Part shown: positions 9,327-18,627 of the stretch, piece after piece
Layout of the letters: each line of letters starts with the position of its first letter
How positions within the stretch are numbered: position 1 is the first letter of the stretch
DNA from: JAGTVG01 sp964389805
GTDB lineage: Bacteria > Bacteroidota > Bacteroidia > Cytophagales > Cyclobacteriaceae
Assembly: GCA_964389805.1 (NCBI GenBank)
Contig: CAYMFU010000292.1
Coordinates: 4,252 to 68,251 of the forward strand
Direction of reading: 5' to 3'
DNA: 64,000 nucleotides
Notes under the pieces: model-generated
The model's database searches: none
The model's input: the letters and a program-made list of their open reading frames with translations, nothing else
Told to the model about the DNA's origin: nothing
Position numbers and translations under genes: made by a program

Positions 9327-10064
9327 TTAGAAAATCATTTCGATCAAAATAGCCACCAGGGCACCCAGGAATACAACGAGCAGCCTGGATAATTTCAGTT
9401 TATGCTTTGGATTCGATTCGAAGAATATAGTAGTTGAGATATGCAGGAAGCTCCCACTGACAATGGCATACAGCCATGACATTTCTTTGATTGAAAACAT
9501 GTGATATTTTCCAACCAATGATGCAATCATCAATCCCACAGGTGAGCAAAGGCTAAATACAATCAGATACATTAAAGCCGTGGATGATTTTCGTGAATAG
9601 GCACTGACAATAACCATTAATGCCAAGGCTGCAGGGATCTTATGCAATATGATCCCTATAATTATCCCGCCGGCATGATTGTGAATACCTGAACTAACAG
9701 GGTGTGCAAGTATCGTGCCCTCCAGAAAGGCGTGAATACCCAGTCCTATTACCAGGATAGATGGCGTTATATATTTTTCACCCTTGTCTATGTGGTGAAT
9801 GTGTCCGTGTTCTACGCCAGTAGACAGTATACCCAGAATCATTTGAAGAGCAAACCCAATGAGTATAAAAACACCAATCTGGAATGAATTTGCATACTGG
9901 GCATACACTTCCGGCAATATGTGTATGATGGTAATAGAAAAAAGATAGGCTCCTGCAAAAATCAGCAAATAGTCAAATTTCTTTTGTTTTAGAGAGGGAA
10001 AGAGATACAATGAGATCCCCCCCAGAAAAGCTGATAAGAATAGTATGATGGAGTTTATTATCAT
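9327..10064 (-). CDS. ZIP family divalent metal transporter
   Basis: A 245-aa polytopic inner-membrane protein with about eight hydrophobic segments. It has the two ZIP signature helices: HAFLEG in the TM4-like segment and HKIPAALAL in the TM5-like segment, whose His and Glu residues form the metal site. A His-rich loop (EHGHIHHIDKGE) precedes TM4, as usual in zinc transporters. It is the last gene of a three-gene minus-strand run (apbE-like, methyltransferase, ZIP) with gaps of only 2 and 6 bp. Zinc import is the most likely role; iron or manganese cannot be excluded. Confidence 0.88.
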   Translation of the reverse strand: MIINSIILFLSAFLGGISLYLFPSLKQKKFDYLLIFAGAYLFSITIIHILPEVYAQYANSFQIGVFILIGFALQMILGILSTGVEHGHIHHIDKGEKYITPSILVIGLGIHAFLEGTILAHPVSSGIHNHAGGIIIGIILHKIPAALALMVIVSAYSRKSSTALMYLIVFSLCSPVGLMIASLVGKYHMFSIKEMSWLYAIVSGSFLHISTTIFFESNPKHKLKLSRLLVVFLGALVAILIEMIF

Positions 10065-10070
10065 TAAATT

Positions 10071-10805
10071 CTATTTTTCAAGAAGAAAGATCATTCTTTC
10101 CGATTTATTTGCAACATATGGATTCAGGCTATAATCACCAAATATCTCCATAACCTTCAATCCGGTATTTTTAAAATACTCAAGAAATTCTACCCTTCGT
10201 ATTGCCTTTACTTTCTCAAAAAAATGATGATTCTTTCCTGCATCAGTAAAATTAATTTCCTTTATGATCATTCCATCATCAACCTTTTTTGTTATACGGA
10301 ATTTAATACCATTGACCTCTTTAATTTCTTCCGGAGCCAGATTATGTATTACCGTATAAGGATTTAGAAAATCTATGAGTAATTTACCCCCTTTTACCAA
10401 TCCGTTTGCCGCTGCTTTTACAACACTTTCATTCTCTGTTTTCGAATCAAAATATCCAAAACTGGTAAAGAAGTTAAATATGTAATTAAAGTAGTTCCTC
10501 TTGAATACAAACTGCATATCATGAACAAAGAAACTGAGCCTGCTATTTTCATGGTCTTGTGCATCCCGGATATTTTCCTGGCAAATATCAAATCCTGTCA
10601 CATTCAGACCTTTTTGGTTTAAATAAATTGCATGCCGGCCCTTTCCACAGGCTAGATCGAGGATCCTGTCTTCTTTTTGAATATCCAGATAGTCAATTAG
10701 TTTGTCGAGGAATAACTTAGCTTCGTTTAAGTCCCTGTTCTGGTATAAAATATGGTAATATGGTGATCCAAACCATTCATCTACCCACTCAATCTTAGGT
10801 GTCAT
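10071..10805 (-). CDS. Class I SAM-dependent methyltransferase
   Basis: A 244-aa cytosolic protein. Motif I is ILDLACGKGRHAIYLNQKG (about residues 43-61), which binds S-adenosylmethionine; FDICQENI provides the acidic residue after beta 2, and FNFFTSFGYF is the post-II region. This is the Methyltransf_25/UbiE-like group, whose substrate cannot be inferred. It lies between apbE and the ZIP transporter and is probably co-transcribed with them. No membrane or signal sequence. Confidence 0.85.
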   Translation of the reverse strand: MTPKIEWVDEWFGSPYYHILYQNRDLNEAKLFLDKLIDYLDIQKEDRILDLACGKGRHAIYLNQKGLNVTGFDICQENIRDAQDHENSRLSFFVHDMQFVFKRNYFNYIFNFFTSFGYFDSKTENESVVKAAANGLVKGGKLLIDFLNPYTVIHNLAPEEIKEVNGIKFRITKKVDDGMIIKEINFTDAGKNHHFFEKVKAIRRVEFLEYFKNTGLKVMEIFGDYSLNPYVANKSERMIFLLEK

Positions 10806-10807
10806 TG

Positions 10808-11830
10808 TTAATTCTCTGTCTTTAATATGGATCTAAATCCATCCGTCATAAAAGTTTTAATAGTTCCATCATTATCTGAAAAAATGAAATATGCATCCAT
10901 TTCAGGATGATCATTTATTATAGGTATAGCCTCTTCAATACCCAATACCATAAATGCTGTCGCAAAGGCGTCAGCTGTCATGCACTCACCCGCAATAACC
11001 GTAGCACTTAACATGGAGTGTTCAACCGGGTAGCCTGTATATGGACTTATGGTGTGGGCATATTTCTTACCATCCTTCACATAGAAATTTCTATAGTTGC
11101 CTGAAGTGGCTATACCCTTGTCTGTAACTTCAATAATGGCTTTTATTTTCCTGTCGAATATATCGACGGAAGGATCTTCTATGCCAGTGGTCCATGGAGT
11201 TCCGCGGTCGTTTAACCCTATGCATGAGATTTCGCCTCCGATATCAACAAGATAGTTTTCAACACCCTTGCTTTCGAGCAATTCTCCCACAACGTCCACA
11301 CCGTATCCTTTAGCAATGGCACTGAAATCCAATGACATACCCGATAAAGATTTCCTGACTTCAAAGGAGTCAAATAAAATTTTATTAAATCCAACCAGTT
11401 TTTTTAATTCATCAATTTGTGCACTGTCAGGCAATTCATTTTCTTCAGGACCAAATCCCCAGGCATTTACAAGCGGCATTACAGTAGGATCAAAAGCCCC
11501 ATTTGTAGCCTCGTATACTTGTTTACTTTTAACCAGTACGGGATAAAAATAAGGTGAGTTGAATTTGAATGAGTCCTTTTTATTGAACTGTGAGATTTCC
11601 GAGTCGGAAATGTATGTCGACAAAGATTTATTCCATTCCACTAACAATGAATCAATAGTTACTTTGTAGTTGGTTGCTTCAGGGTGCAAATATATGATGT
11701 TATAATAGGTCCCCATCGTTTCACCATTAAAGGTGACCTTTTTCAGTTCTTCCGAATTCTGGCGGAACATCCAGACCACAAACACTGCCAGGACCAAAAT
11801 TACAGGATATATTCTGCTCTTATGGAACAT
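10808..11830 (-). CDS. apbE: FAD:protein FMN transferase ApbE
   Basis: Transfers FMN from FAD to a Thr of target proteins such as NqrB, NqrC or RnfG. The 340-aa protein has an N-terminal membrane anchor (about residues 8-22), placing the enzyme on the periplasmic side. Family motifs are present: GETMGTYYNI near residue 36, AIAKGYGVD, VDIGGEISCIG, and the C-terminal HTISPYTGYPVEHS and CMTADAFATAFMVLG, which bind FAD and magnesium. First gene of the apbE-methyltransferase-ZIP run. No flavinylated target is visible in the window. Confidence 0.93.
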   Translation of the reverse strand: MFHKSRIYPVILVLAVFVVWMFRQNSEELKKVTFNGETMGTYYNIIYLHPEATNYKVTIDSLLVEWNKSLSTYISDSEISQFNKKDSFKFNSPYFYPVLVKSKQVYEATNGAFDPTVMPLVNAWGFGPEENELPDSAQIDELKKLVGFNKILFDSFEVRKSLSGMSLDFSAIAKGYGVDVVGELLESKGVENYLVDIGGEISCIGLNDRGTPWTTGIEDPSVDIFDRKIKAIIEVTDKGIATSGNYRNFYVKDGKKYAHTISPYTGYPVEHSMLSATVIAGECMTADAFATAFMVLGIEEAIPIINDHPEMDAYFIFSDNDGTIKTFMTDGFRSILKTEN

Positions 11831-12108
11831 TTTAAAAGATAAAAAAGAAACGCCAATTTACACCCTTTTTATGAATTATTTTTTCTAAAATATACTTTTA
11901 GAATTTATAATCTCCTTAAGGGATATATAAAAACTATCTTCTCCATTAACAATCTCTTTGGCGTAAGTTTCAGGAAACATCAGACCTCTACGATCTTTGC
12001 CATTTTTTCAAATTAAACATTCCTTTAACCAATTATTACAACCCGCAGACGCTTCCTTTTAATCAATTAACTATTATTTCCCTTTACTAAAAAAATTATA
12101 ATACGATT

Positions 12109-12636
12109 TTATTTTCCTCTGCCAGGTCTGGCGTTTCTCCTGAATCCATTTCCTTCATTTTGGTTTCCCATTCGTCGATTTGGCCCAACAGCCCTTATCA
12201 TAGTTTCCATAAAGACCTGCTTTTGTTCATCATTACATATGGCCATTACTTCTTTAAAATGAATAAAATTAATCAGCTCGAGCTCACTTTGCTTTTGACC
12301 AATATTCAGGAATATTTCTTCAGATTCTGGAGAAAAATCCTTATTTCTCATCATGCTCATAAGCTCCTTTCTTAGTGAATGGATTTCATTCACCTTTTCA
12401 TCCAGCGCCGTACGATGTTTCAACAATAGCTCATCAAACTGGGCTTGCTGTTCTGAAGTAAAATTCAGCCGGCGATTGAGAAAGTGATCCTTTGCTAGGG
12501 GACGTCGGGTTTCTCTGAATTCCGGAACTTTAGTATCCCATACCTTTAGCCAGATTGTTGTTAAGGATGTAATATTCAGGATCACAAGAACCAGAATAAT
12601 GATCCATAACAATTTTTTATTTGTAAATATTTCCAT
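12109..12636 (-). CDS. Membrane-anchored Spy/CpxP/CnrX-like periplasmic sensor protein
   Basis: A 175-aa protein with one N-terminal membrane segment (about residues 8-28) and a periplasmic helical domain. The domain has an FTSEQQAQF (LTxxQ-like) motif near residue 55 and a second helix pair ending NFIHFKEVMAICNDEQKQVF. This is the metal-resistance/CpxP fold seen in CnrX, ZraP and Spy. The C-terminus is basic and Gly/Arg/Asn-rich. It lies 3 bp after the small membrane protein gene and is the last gene of the ECF sigma operon, the place CnrX takes relative to CnrY/CnrH. Metal or envelope-stress sensing is inferred from fold and context. Confidence 0.75.
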   Translation of the reverse strand: MEIFTNKKLLWIIILVLVILNITSLTTIWLKVWDTKVPEFRETRRPLAKDHFLNRRLNFTSEQQAQFDELLLKHRTALDEKVNEIHSLRKELMSMMRNKDFSPESEEIFLNIGQKQSELELINFIHFKEVMAICNDEQKQVFMETMIRAVGPNRRMGNQNEGNGFRRNARPGRGK

Positions 12637-12639
12637 GAT

Positions 12640-12984
12640 CTAGGGATTTGTAGTTGTTTGATTGATACTGTATATAGTTGGGGTAGAAGGATAAAGATCT
12701 TCCACAAAGGCTTGCTCGTTTTCCTGTAAGGAATCAGTTGATAAGGAATTTCGAAATATTGTGGTCGCCGTATAAATATTAAAGGCGATGACCATAATGA
12801 TAAAAGCTAATCCAACATGCTGAATTACAGGTGATACAAAACCAGTTGGGCTTACAACAGCTTTATCTTTCCGTGCCTGAATTCTGGTATAAAGAAACGG
12901 TTTTGGCTTAGCCCGCTCTACGCCATCCAAGGCAGTCAGCGTTTTTTCTACCAGGGTTTCGATATGTTGATCCGTTTTTTTCAT
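12640..12984 (-). CDS. Single-pass membrane protein, candidate anti-sigma factor
   Basis: A 114-aa protein with a charged cytosolic N-terminus of about 55 residues (MKKTDQHIETLVEKTLTALDG), one membrane helix (VGLAFIIMVIAFNIYTA) and a short periplasmic tail. The topology and its place directly after the ECF sigma gene match anti-sigma factors of the CnrY/RsiW kind, though no zinc-binding anti-sigma motif is present. The Spy/CnrX-like gene follows after 3 bp. Function is inferred from context only. Confidence 0.65.
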   Translation of the reverse strand: MKKTDQHIETLVEKTLTALDGVERAKPKPFLYTRIQARKDKAVVSPTGFVSPVIQHVGLAFIIMVIAFNIYTATTIFRNSLSTDSLQENEQAFVEDLYPSTPTIYSINQTTTNP

Positions 12985-13026
12985 GATCTATTAATTAGAT
13001 GTTATTTTAAGAAATAACTTGCGTTC

Positions 13027-13602
13027 TTACAATGATCTATAATAATCATATAGTTCCTTCTTTAGATTTGTTTTGGCCCTGTGCATAAGGGATTCCACCG
13101 AGGATAATGATTTTTGCATGATATCAGCAATTTGATCATATGATAATCCTTCCAGTTTATGCAGGGTAAAGGCCACTTTCTGGGATTCCGTTAGCTTTTC
13201 AATTGCCTGAAATAAGATACGGGATTGCTCTTCGTTTTCAGCTAGAACACCAGGATGATTGAAATCAGTAGCTTCCTGATTCATCTCCTGGTTTTCCTTA
13301 TTAAACAAGGTCAGAATCCTGATCCTCTTTTTCCTTTTCAGTTTCCTCAAGTGTTCCAGAGATTTGTTTACAGTAATTCGGTAAATCCATGTGGATAAAA
13401 GGGAATCTTCTCTGAATTTATGAATAGAATTAAATATTTCTATAAATACTTCCTGAGTGAGGTCATCAGCATCATCAGCATTTTTTACCAGACTGATGCA
13501 GGTATTAAAAATTTTTTCCTGATATTCCTGTATCAATTGGCGATAACCATCCTCATCTGCATTTTTTAATTTATATATAAGCTTTGAATCGCCAATTTTC
13601 AT
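13027..13602 (-). CDS. ECF RNA polymerase sigma factor
   Basis: A 191-aa sigma-70 family protein with region 2 (YQEKIFNTCISLVKNADDAD, DLTQEVFIEIF, then STWIYRITVNKS, about residues 24-92) and region 4 (LTESQKVAFTLHKLEGLSYD followed by the HTH, about residues 135-185). It lacks region 3, as ECF factors do. It is followed by a membrane protein and a CnrX/Spy-like sensor, and preceded by a secreted Spy-like gene 124 bp upstream that may be its target. This suggests an envelope or metal stress regulon. Confidence 0.92.
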   Translation of the reverse strand: MKIGDSKLIYKLKNADEDGYRQLIQEYQEKIFNTCISLVKNADDADDLTQEVFIEIFNSIHKFREDSLLSTWIYRITVNKSLEHLRKLKRKKRIRILTLFNKENQEMNQEATDFNHPGVLAENEEQSRILFQAIEKLTESQKVAFTLHKLEGLSYDQIADIMQKSLSSVESLMHRAKTNLKKELYDYYRSL

Positions 13603-13726
13603 TTGAAGTGTTCCCTGTAAAATAAAGATAATTGATTATTGGTAGTTTAAAAATGTAGATTAAAGAAAACCGGCTTAGAAAAAGCTTCTACACCGGTTTC
13701 TGCTTATTTAACCTCAATCTATTCAT

Positions 13727-14242
13727 TTATATCCTTCCGCGTCCATTCCGGCCCATTGTTCCGAAGTGACTTCCCCTTCCATTGCGCTTGTTTCCAGAAT
13801 GTGTATCGAATTTAATTTTCTGTTCATCTGTCAGCAACTCCCTGACTTTAAAATGCGTGTTTATATGACCTTTGCGAACAGTGGCCTGGAGCTTACTGAT
13901 CTCATCGATCAACTGGTTGATCTTAGATTCACCTTCGTTTTCAGAGATCATGCTATTTAGTTGTGCATTCTTCTCCCTCAATTCGTTCATGGTAGGTAGT
14001 AATTTCTTTTGCATATCCAGGTGAAATTTCTCAATTTTTGTTTTTTGCTCATCGTTAAGATCAAGAACAGATTCCATTCTGCTCATAGGGCCATATCCAT
14101 CTCCAACACCCCTGGCATTTTCCAGCCTAAATTCTTTCCGGTACCCATCTCCCCGATCCCTTTGTGCTTCTGCCTGGTTGCCGGCCATCATTAGCATGAC
14201 GATTAATCCCGCTGACCAGATGTTCAATTTTATACTTTTCAT
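13727..14242 (-). CDS. Secreted Spy/CpxP-like (LTxxQ) protein
   Basis: A 171-aa protein with a signal peptide ending NQAEAQ (residue 27) and a periplasmic helical domain. It has two LTxxQ-like motifs, DLNDEQKTKIEKFHLDMQ near residue 62 and LLTDEQKIKF near 137, as in Spy and CpxP chaperones. The C-terminus is Gly/Arg/His-rich and could bind metal. It is upstream of, and co-directional with, the ECF sigma operon, making it a likely first gene or regulatory target of it. Length is typical of the family. Confidence 0.8.
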   Translation of the reverse strand: MKSIKLNIWSAGLIVMLMMAGNQAEAQRDRGDGYRKEFRLENARGVGDGYGPMSRMESVLDLNDEQKTKIEKFHLDMQKKLLPTMNELREKNAQLNSMISENEGESKINQLIDEISKLQATVRKGHINTHFKVRELLTDEQKIKFDTHSGNKRNGRGSHFGTMGRNGRGRI

Positions 14243-14602
14243 TTTTTCATTGTTTTAGTTTAACTTTTACTCTTATGATGTTTTTTATTTAGAAAACTTG
14301 CGGGAGGGATTACAATTATTCGATAAAGCTTCAAATTTCCATTGATTTTTTCTGTTACCCGGAAAAGTTTACAGGCACAATAATCTTCCCGGGTTTCTCC
14401 TCAGTAATAAAGGTGTCACTTGCTAACAGTTCGGCCTATATGGATATGTTTTCCTAATTGCGATTATTAAATTTTTCAGAGGGTGAATGCTATTTTGCAC
14501 AGTAAAGGATAATCAGAAAAAAGGCAATTCTCAGGAATAAATTTACTTTCAGGATTTTTAAATAGGAACTCACATTATTCTGTTCTTGTTCCCCAAACTA
14601 AA
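14243..14602. other. Intergenic region, presumed promoter of the Spy/ECF gene group
   Basis: A 360-bp stretch between the DUF5916 gene end and the Spy-like start, both on the minus strand. I see no ORF, RNA fold or clear TAnnTTTG element. An ECF-dependent promoter, if present, has no recognisable consensus by eye. Confidence 0.3.
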
Positions 14603-16852
14603 TTATAAATTAAACCAATAGGTTAATTTGATAACAAAGGCTCTTAACTTGGGACGGCTGAAATCAATGAATCTATCTTCTAAACCAGCAAAGTAATTAT
14701 CAGTATATACAATGAAAAGGTCTGATACAGGCTTAAATCTCCACTGAAAGCGGGTATTAACATTCACATTATTGATCTGACTGTTGTACTGTATAAAAGT
14801 AGTCCAGAAAATATTACGCGTGAATGTAATATCGAACCTTGGACCAACCAGTATAAGATTCGAATCATTATATGGCGAAGGTAAGCGTACACGGTTAAAT
14901 TCAAAATTAACGGAGGCCACGGCATATGGTATAAATCGATATGATAATGTTCCTTCCAGATTGATGATTGTCCCGTTGAAATATTCCCCGGACCGAGTAG
15001 AAACCGTATAGAATAAAGGTTTCCGTTCATCTGAGCTAAACCTGGCAATAATGAAATTATATGCATATTCTGAATCAGCAGGCAGTTCGATTCCATCCGA
15101 ACCACTAGGGTCAAAGGGTTCATATAGATAAGTGTATTGCCGACGTAGCCGCATGCTTAAACGAGCAGTATTTCTGAAATTGATACGATATAAAATATTC
15201 GCATCCCAATCGGTAAGCCCATACAATCTGTTGTTAAGAAAATCCACATCCAATCCGGGGGCATGAGATTGAATACGTCCTTTTGATGGATAAAAATTAT
15301 AATACACAGTAGCTTTAATCTGATTAAAATCTGTTCGCCGCACAAAGCCAACTTTTGGATTGAAATTAGCGCCTATAGATCTAAAATCCGACCTGGCTTC
15401 CCAGCGATATGTATTGTAATTTACCCCTATACCATAAGAGTAGGTCGAATCCAGCCCCATTTCATCCCATGACTGATGGTAATATCCTTTACCGCTCCAT
15501 TTGTTATCCGGAGTTGCCAGGTTAAGATCAAGGCCCAGAGTCCTGTTCCAGGTATTGGGTTGTACCGTGAACTCCCCACCAATTGAATCCTGGAAAGGCT
15601 GTTTGCTTACGAACATAGCCGCAATATTAGATCGTTGACCCAGACGGTATTGTACAGAGGCTACCGTATAGTTTATGGAAGGAAGGGAGATGTCATTTTC
15701 TTTGGCAGCCTGAATAGTCATAAATCCGGTGCGCCATTTGTTGTTGATATTTCCGCTCATCCTGGCACCAAAATATAGTGGATTCATTAGATTCGTCCCA
15801 GTGGCGGTATCATGTGCTATCCCAATTCTTCTGGAAAAGAAAGGCCTCGCGCCAGAGCTCCCAAAAGAGGCGAAAAGATCTGCATTCTCAAGAAAGAATT
15901 GACGCTGTTCCGGAAAAAAGATCTCAAAACGGTCCAGATCCGTAACCTGCTGATCAGCTTCTACCTGGGAGAAATCCGGATTGATAGTCAGGTCAAGGTT
16001 CATTGCTGAAGATAAAGCCAGTTTGGCGTCTCCTCCAACAGTAAATTTAGTTTCCGTGGGTGTATCTTCCTCATAATTCTTACCTACCTTAAAGGCGGTA
16101 TAGGGAATTAATGAGATATTCTTGCCAGGATTCTTTAAAGGTTTGTCCCACTTTAGTTCTTTATTAAAAGCAATATTGATCAAATTGAAGTTACGCGGAA
16201 TAGGTGACCAGGTAGATCGTTCTGCATATTCACTATCAATGCGATAAAAGTTTATGAACCAGGAATCCATATTTTCTTTGAACCGCAATGTTTTAAAGGG
16301 GATGGCCATTTCAGCTATCCAGTAATCTTCATAGATCTTAGCTTGGGAGAACCATTTGTTATCCCAGGTCAAGGAGAAATCACTACTTCCACTTTGCCCA
16401 CCTCTTCGCCTCGAATTTCCTCCATTAGCTATAAGGCCTTCTCGTTGAACCCCATACGGATTAATACCAAAAAGAAAAGCGTTTGTTTTATCCTTATACG
16501 TATCGAATATTACGGTAAATCCATCATACGCCTCTCCCCGGTAATCCCGTCGTAAGGAAGGTATTACATATTTCCGTGGACCGAGGCTTTTCATAATGGC
16601 AACAACATAAACGAAATTATCATCGTATGTCATTCTTACCTCGGTAGGGGCAATGGCTTCTGAACTATCATAGGGGAAATATTGATTAAACCTGTTTGCA
16701 GCATCAGCCTCTGCCCAAGCCCCCTCGTCCATGATTCCATCAATATTAATGGGTGTTGTGGCTCTTTTGATTAACATATCCTGTCCTTTCAATTCCTGTA
16801 TCAATAATGGGAATAGAAATATCAGAATTGAAAGAGACAGGTAATGTTTCAT
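14603..16852 (-). CDS. Outer-membrane DUF5916 protein with N-terminal CBM9-like domain
   Basis: A 749-aa exported protein. Met at 16852 starts the signal peptide (MKHYLSLSILIFLFPLLI, ending LKGQ); the frame is open nine codons further but that start would spoil the signal. Residues about 30-210 form a CBM9-like beta sandwich (INIDGIMDEGAWAEAD), and the rest is DUF5916, predicted as an outer-membrane beta barrel with many alternating strands and a C-terminal aromatic end (KLTYWFNL). The signature FEIFFPEQRQFFLENADLF is typical of DUF5916. Function is unknown; the family is common in Bacteroidota and has been linked loosely to surface polymer handling. Flanked by the ECF group and a dienelactone hydrolase. 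Confidence 0.88.
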   Translation of the reverse strand: MKHYLSLSILIFLFPLLIQELKGQDMLIKRATTPINIDGIMDEGAWAEADAANRFNQYFPYDSSEAIAPTEVRMTYDDNFVYVVAIMKSLGPRKYVIPSLRRDYRGEAYDGFTVIFDTYKDKTNAFLFGINPYGVQREGLIANGGNSRRRGGQSGSSDFSLTWDNKWFSQAKIYEDYWIAEMAIPFKTLRFKENMDSWFINFYRIDSEYAERSTWSPIPRNFNLINIAFNKELKWDKPLKNPGKNISLIPYTAFKVGKNYEEDTPTETKFTVGGDAKLALSSAMNLDLTINPDFSQVEADQQVTDLDRFEIFFPEQRQFFLENADLFASFGSSGARPFFSRRIGIAHDTATGTNLMNPLYFGARMSGNINNKWRTGFMTIQAAKENDISLPSINYTVASVQYRLGQRSNIAAMFVSKQPFQDSIGGEFTVQPNTWNRTLGLDLNLATPDNKWSGKGYYHQSWDEMGLDSTYSYGIGVNYNTYRWEARSDFRSIGANFNPKVGFVRRTDFNQIKATVYYNFYPSKGRIQSHAPGLDVDFLNNRLYGLTDWDANILYRINFRNTARLSMRLRRQYTYLYEPFDPSGSDGIELPADSEYAYNFIIARFSSDERKPLFYTVSTRSGEYFNGTIINLEGTLSYRFIPYAVASVNFEFNRVRLPSPYNDSNLILVGPRFDITFTRNIFWTTFIQYNSQINNVNVNTRFQWRFKPVSDLFIVYTDNYFAGLEDRFIDFSRPKLRAFVIKLTYWFNL

Positions 16853-16940
16853 CACATTCTTTCTTGATCCCTCGAACAAAAGGTCCTTATTAAGATAATC
16901 CAGTAGTCTAAAAAATACTTTTCACCCCAAATTAAATACT

Positions 16941-17828
16941 TTACCCTAATTTTTCCTTGAAAAAGTCAATAGTTCTTTTCCATGCGAGTTCTGCAGCTTC
17001 TTTATCATACCGTGGTGTTGAATCATTATGAAATCCATGATTAACGTCCGGATAAATATATGCTGTATATTCCTTGTTATTCTTTTTCAAAGCTTCCTCA
17101 TACGCCGGCCAGCCTTCATTAACCCTGGTATCCAGTCCTGCGAATTGTAAAAGTAAAGGGGCATTGATCATGGAAACTGATTCACTGGATGGTTGTCCGC
17201 CATAAAAAGGAACAGCTGCTTTCAAGTCAGATACTTCAACAGCCATCATATTAGAGATCCAGCCTCCAAAGCAAAATCCAACCACACCAATATTACCAGT
17301 ACATTCCGGGCTGTCTTTCAAATATTGGAAAGCTGCAATAAAATCCTGCAACATCTCATTTCGATCCCGCTGACGTTGTAATGTTCTGCCTTCATCGTCA
17401 TTGCCCGGATATCCACCAAGTGGGGTAAGCGCATCAGGCGCGATAGATATAAATCCTGCTAGAGCGGCCCTTCGTCCAACATCTGCAATGTATGGATTAA
17501 GCCCACGGTTTTCATGGACGACTACAATTCCAGGTAATTTCTTGTTGGCATCAGCAGGTCTTGAAAGCTGAGCTTTAATCTCTCCTCCACCTTTTGGAGA
17601 ACTGTAAGTTATATACTCTGTATTTAACCTTGCATCATCAGGTTGGATCTGGAGGTTGTCCTGATAATTGGGCATGATAAAACTCAGGAGCGATGCGACT
17701 GTGAGGCCTCCGATTGCATATGTTGATAGCTTATCCAGAAATTGTCTTCTGTCAATTCGACTGTGAGCATATGCGTCGTAAAGGTCAAATACTTCTTGAG
17801 AGATGTCTTCTTTTCTTATTTTCTTCAT
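16941..17828 (-). CDS. Exported dienelactone hydrolase family protein
   Basis: A 295-aa alpha/beta hydrolase. The nucleophile motif is GFCFGG with catalytic Cys (about residue 186), the DLH variant of GxSxG; VVHENRGL supplies the oxyanion region, and NHGFHNDSTPRYD holds the catalytic His near the C-terminus. The N-terminus has a Tat-like DRRQFLDKL at about residues 26-34 followed by a hydrophobic segment, so it is probably exported or membrane-bound. Bacteroidota homologues are annotated as carboxymethylenebutenolidase but the real substrate is usually unknown. Likely monocistronic. Confidence 0.88.
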   Translation of the reverse strand: MKKIRKEDISQEVFDLYDAYAHSRIDRRQFLDKLSTYAIGGLTVASLLSFIMPNYQDNLQIQPDDARLNTEYITYSSPKGGGEIKAQLSRPADANKKLPGIVVVHENRGLNPYIADVGRRAALAGFISIAPDALTPLGGYPGNDDEGRTLQRQRDRNEMLQDFIAAFQYLKDSPECTGNIGVVGFCFGGWISNMMAVEVSDLKAAVPFYGGQPSSESVSMINAPLLLQFAGLDTRVNEGWPAYEEALKKNNKEYTAYIYPDVNHGFHNDSTPRYDKEAAELAWKRTIDFFKEKLG

Positions 17829-17930
17829 AAGGCTTTTTTAGTAAACATAATTATAAATTTTGAAGAAATCCTGAGGAAAAATGATAGAAAAAAAAGTAGT
17901 ATTGAATCTTCTTAGTTTAAAATTTCCATT

Positions 17931-18407
17931 ATGAAAACAAAACGAGATCAATTTATTGAAGGATTTTTAATGTCAATCTTCATGGTTTTGGCACTCCCTG
18001 TTTTAGTAAATGCCCAGGAATATATAGAAACTGGGGATAGTAAACAGGAGATTTATACCCTGGTTGATCAATACCTGGAAGCCAGGGATACGAAAGATAC
18101 TGTATTGCTCCAAAGTATCTTAACCACTGACATTGATCAATTGGTCTCATCCGGTGAATGGAGGATGGGTATTGATGTATGTGTAAATGGGATGATGCGA
18201 AGTTCAACGAATAATCCGGGTAATAGAAAGATCGAAATAGATAAAATTCGAATGCTGAGTCCTGAAGTTGGCATTGCTGATGCACGTTATGAGATAACAA
18301 ATGCTGATGGCAGGATAAGGAAAATGTGGAGTACTTTCATTGTAGTATTTGATGAGAAGGGGTGGAAGATCACTGCCATAAGAAATATGCGTTATGGTGG
18401 TTCTTAA
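17931..18407 (+). CDS. Secreted SnoaL/DUF4440-like (NTF2 fold) protein
   Basis: A 158-aa protein with a signal peptide (hydrophobic residues about 14-27, ending VNAQ). The remainder reads as an NTF2-like alpha+beta domain: IYTLVDQYLEARDTKD, then DINQLVSSG-type loop and a closing strand WKITAIRNMRY. Such domains may be enzymes or binding proteins; no catalytic residues can be assigned. Divergent from the dienelactone hydrolase with about 100 bp between. Confidence 0.75.
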   Translation: MKTKRDQFIEGFLMSIFMVLALPVLVNAQEYIETGDSKQEIYTLVDQYLEARDTKDTVLLQSILTTDIDQLVSSGEWRMGIDVCVNGMMRSSTNNPGNRKIEIDKIRMLSPEVGIADARYEITNADGRIRKMWSTFIVVFDEKGWKITAIRNMRYGGS

Positions 18408-18627
18408 TAATATTACATTTGGCTTTTGAATGGAAAATACAAACTGAAGAATATCTTTTCCCCATAATGGGATCTTAAAAATTACGGATTGGAAGCTTAT
18501 TAACAAGTGATGCCCATGACAGCTTTCTATGTTCTTGATTCATTAATAAAAAAATCGGCTATTTATAGATCTAAAAAGCGTATTTTAGAAGACACGTGTT
18601 TATTTTAGTAAAAATAATAAAAGGGAT

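Noticed and set aside
14764..15351. Two minus-strand ORFs in another frame of the DUF5916 gene
   Set aside because: They lie within a full-length outer-membrane protein gene and have no recognisable motif.
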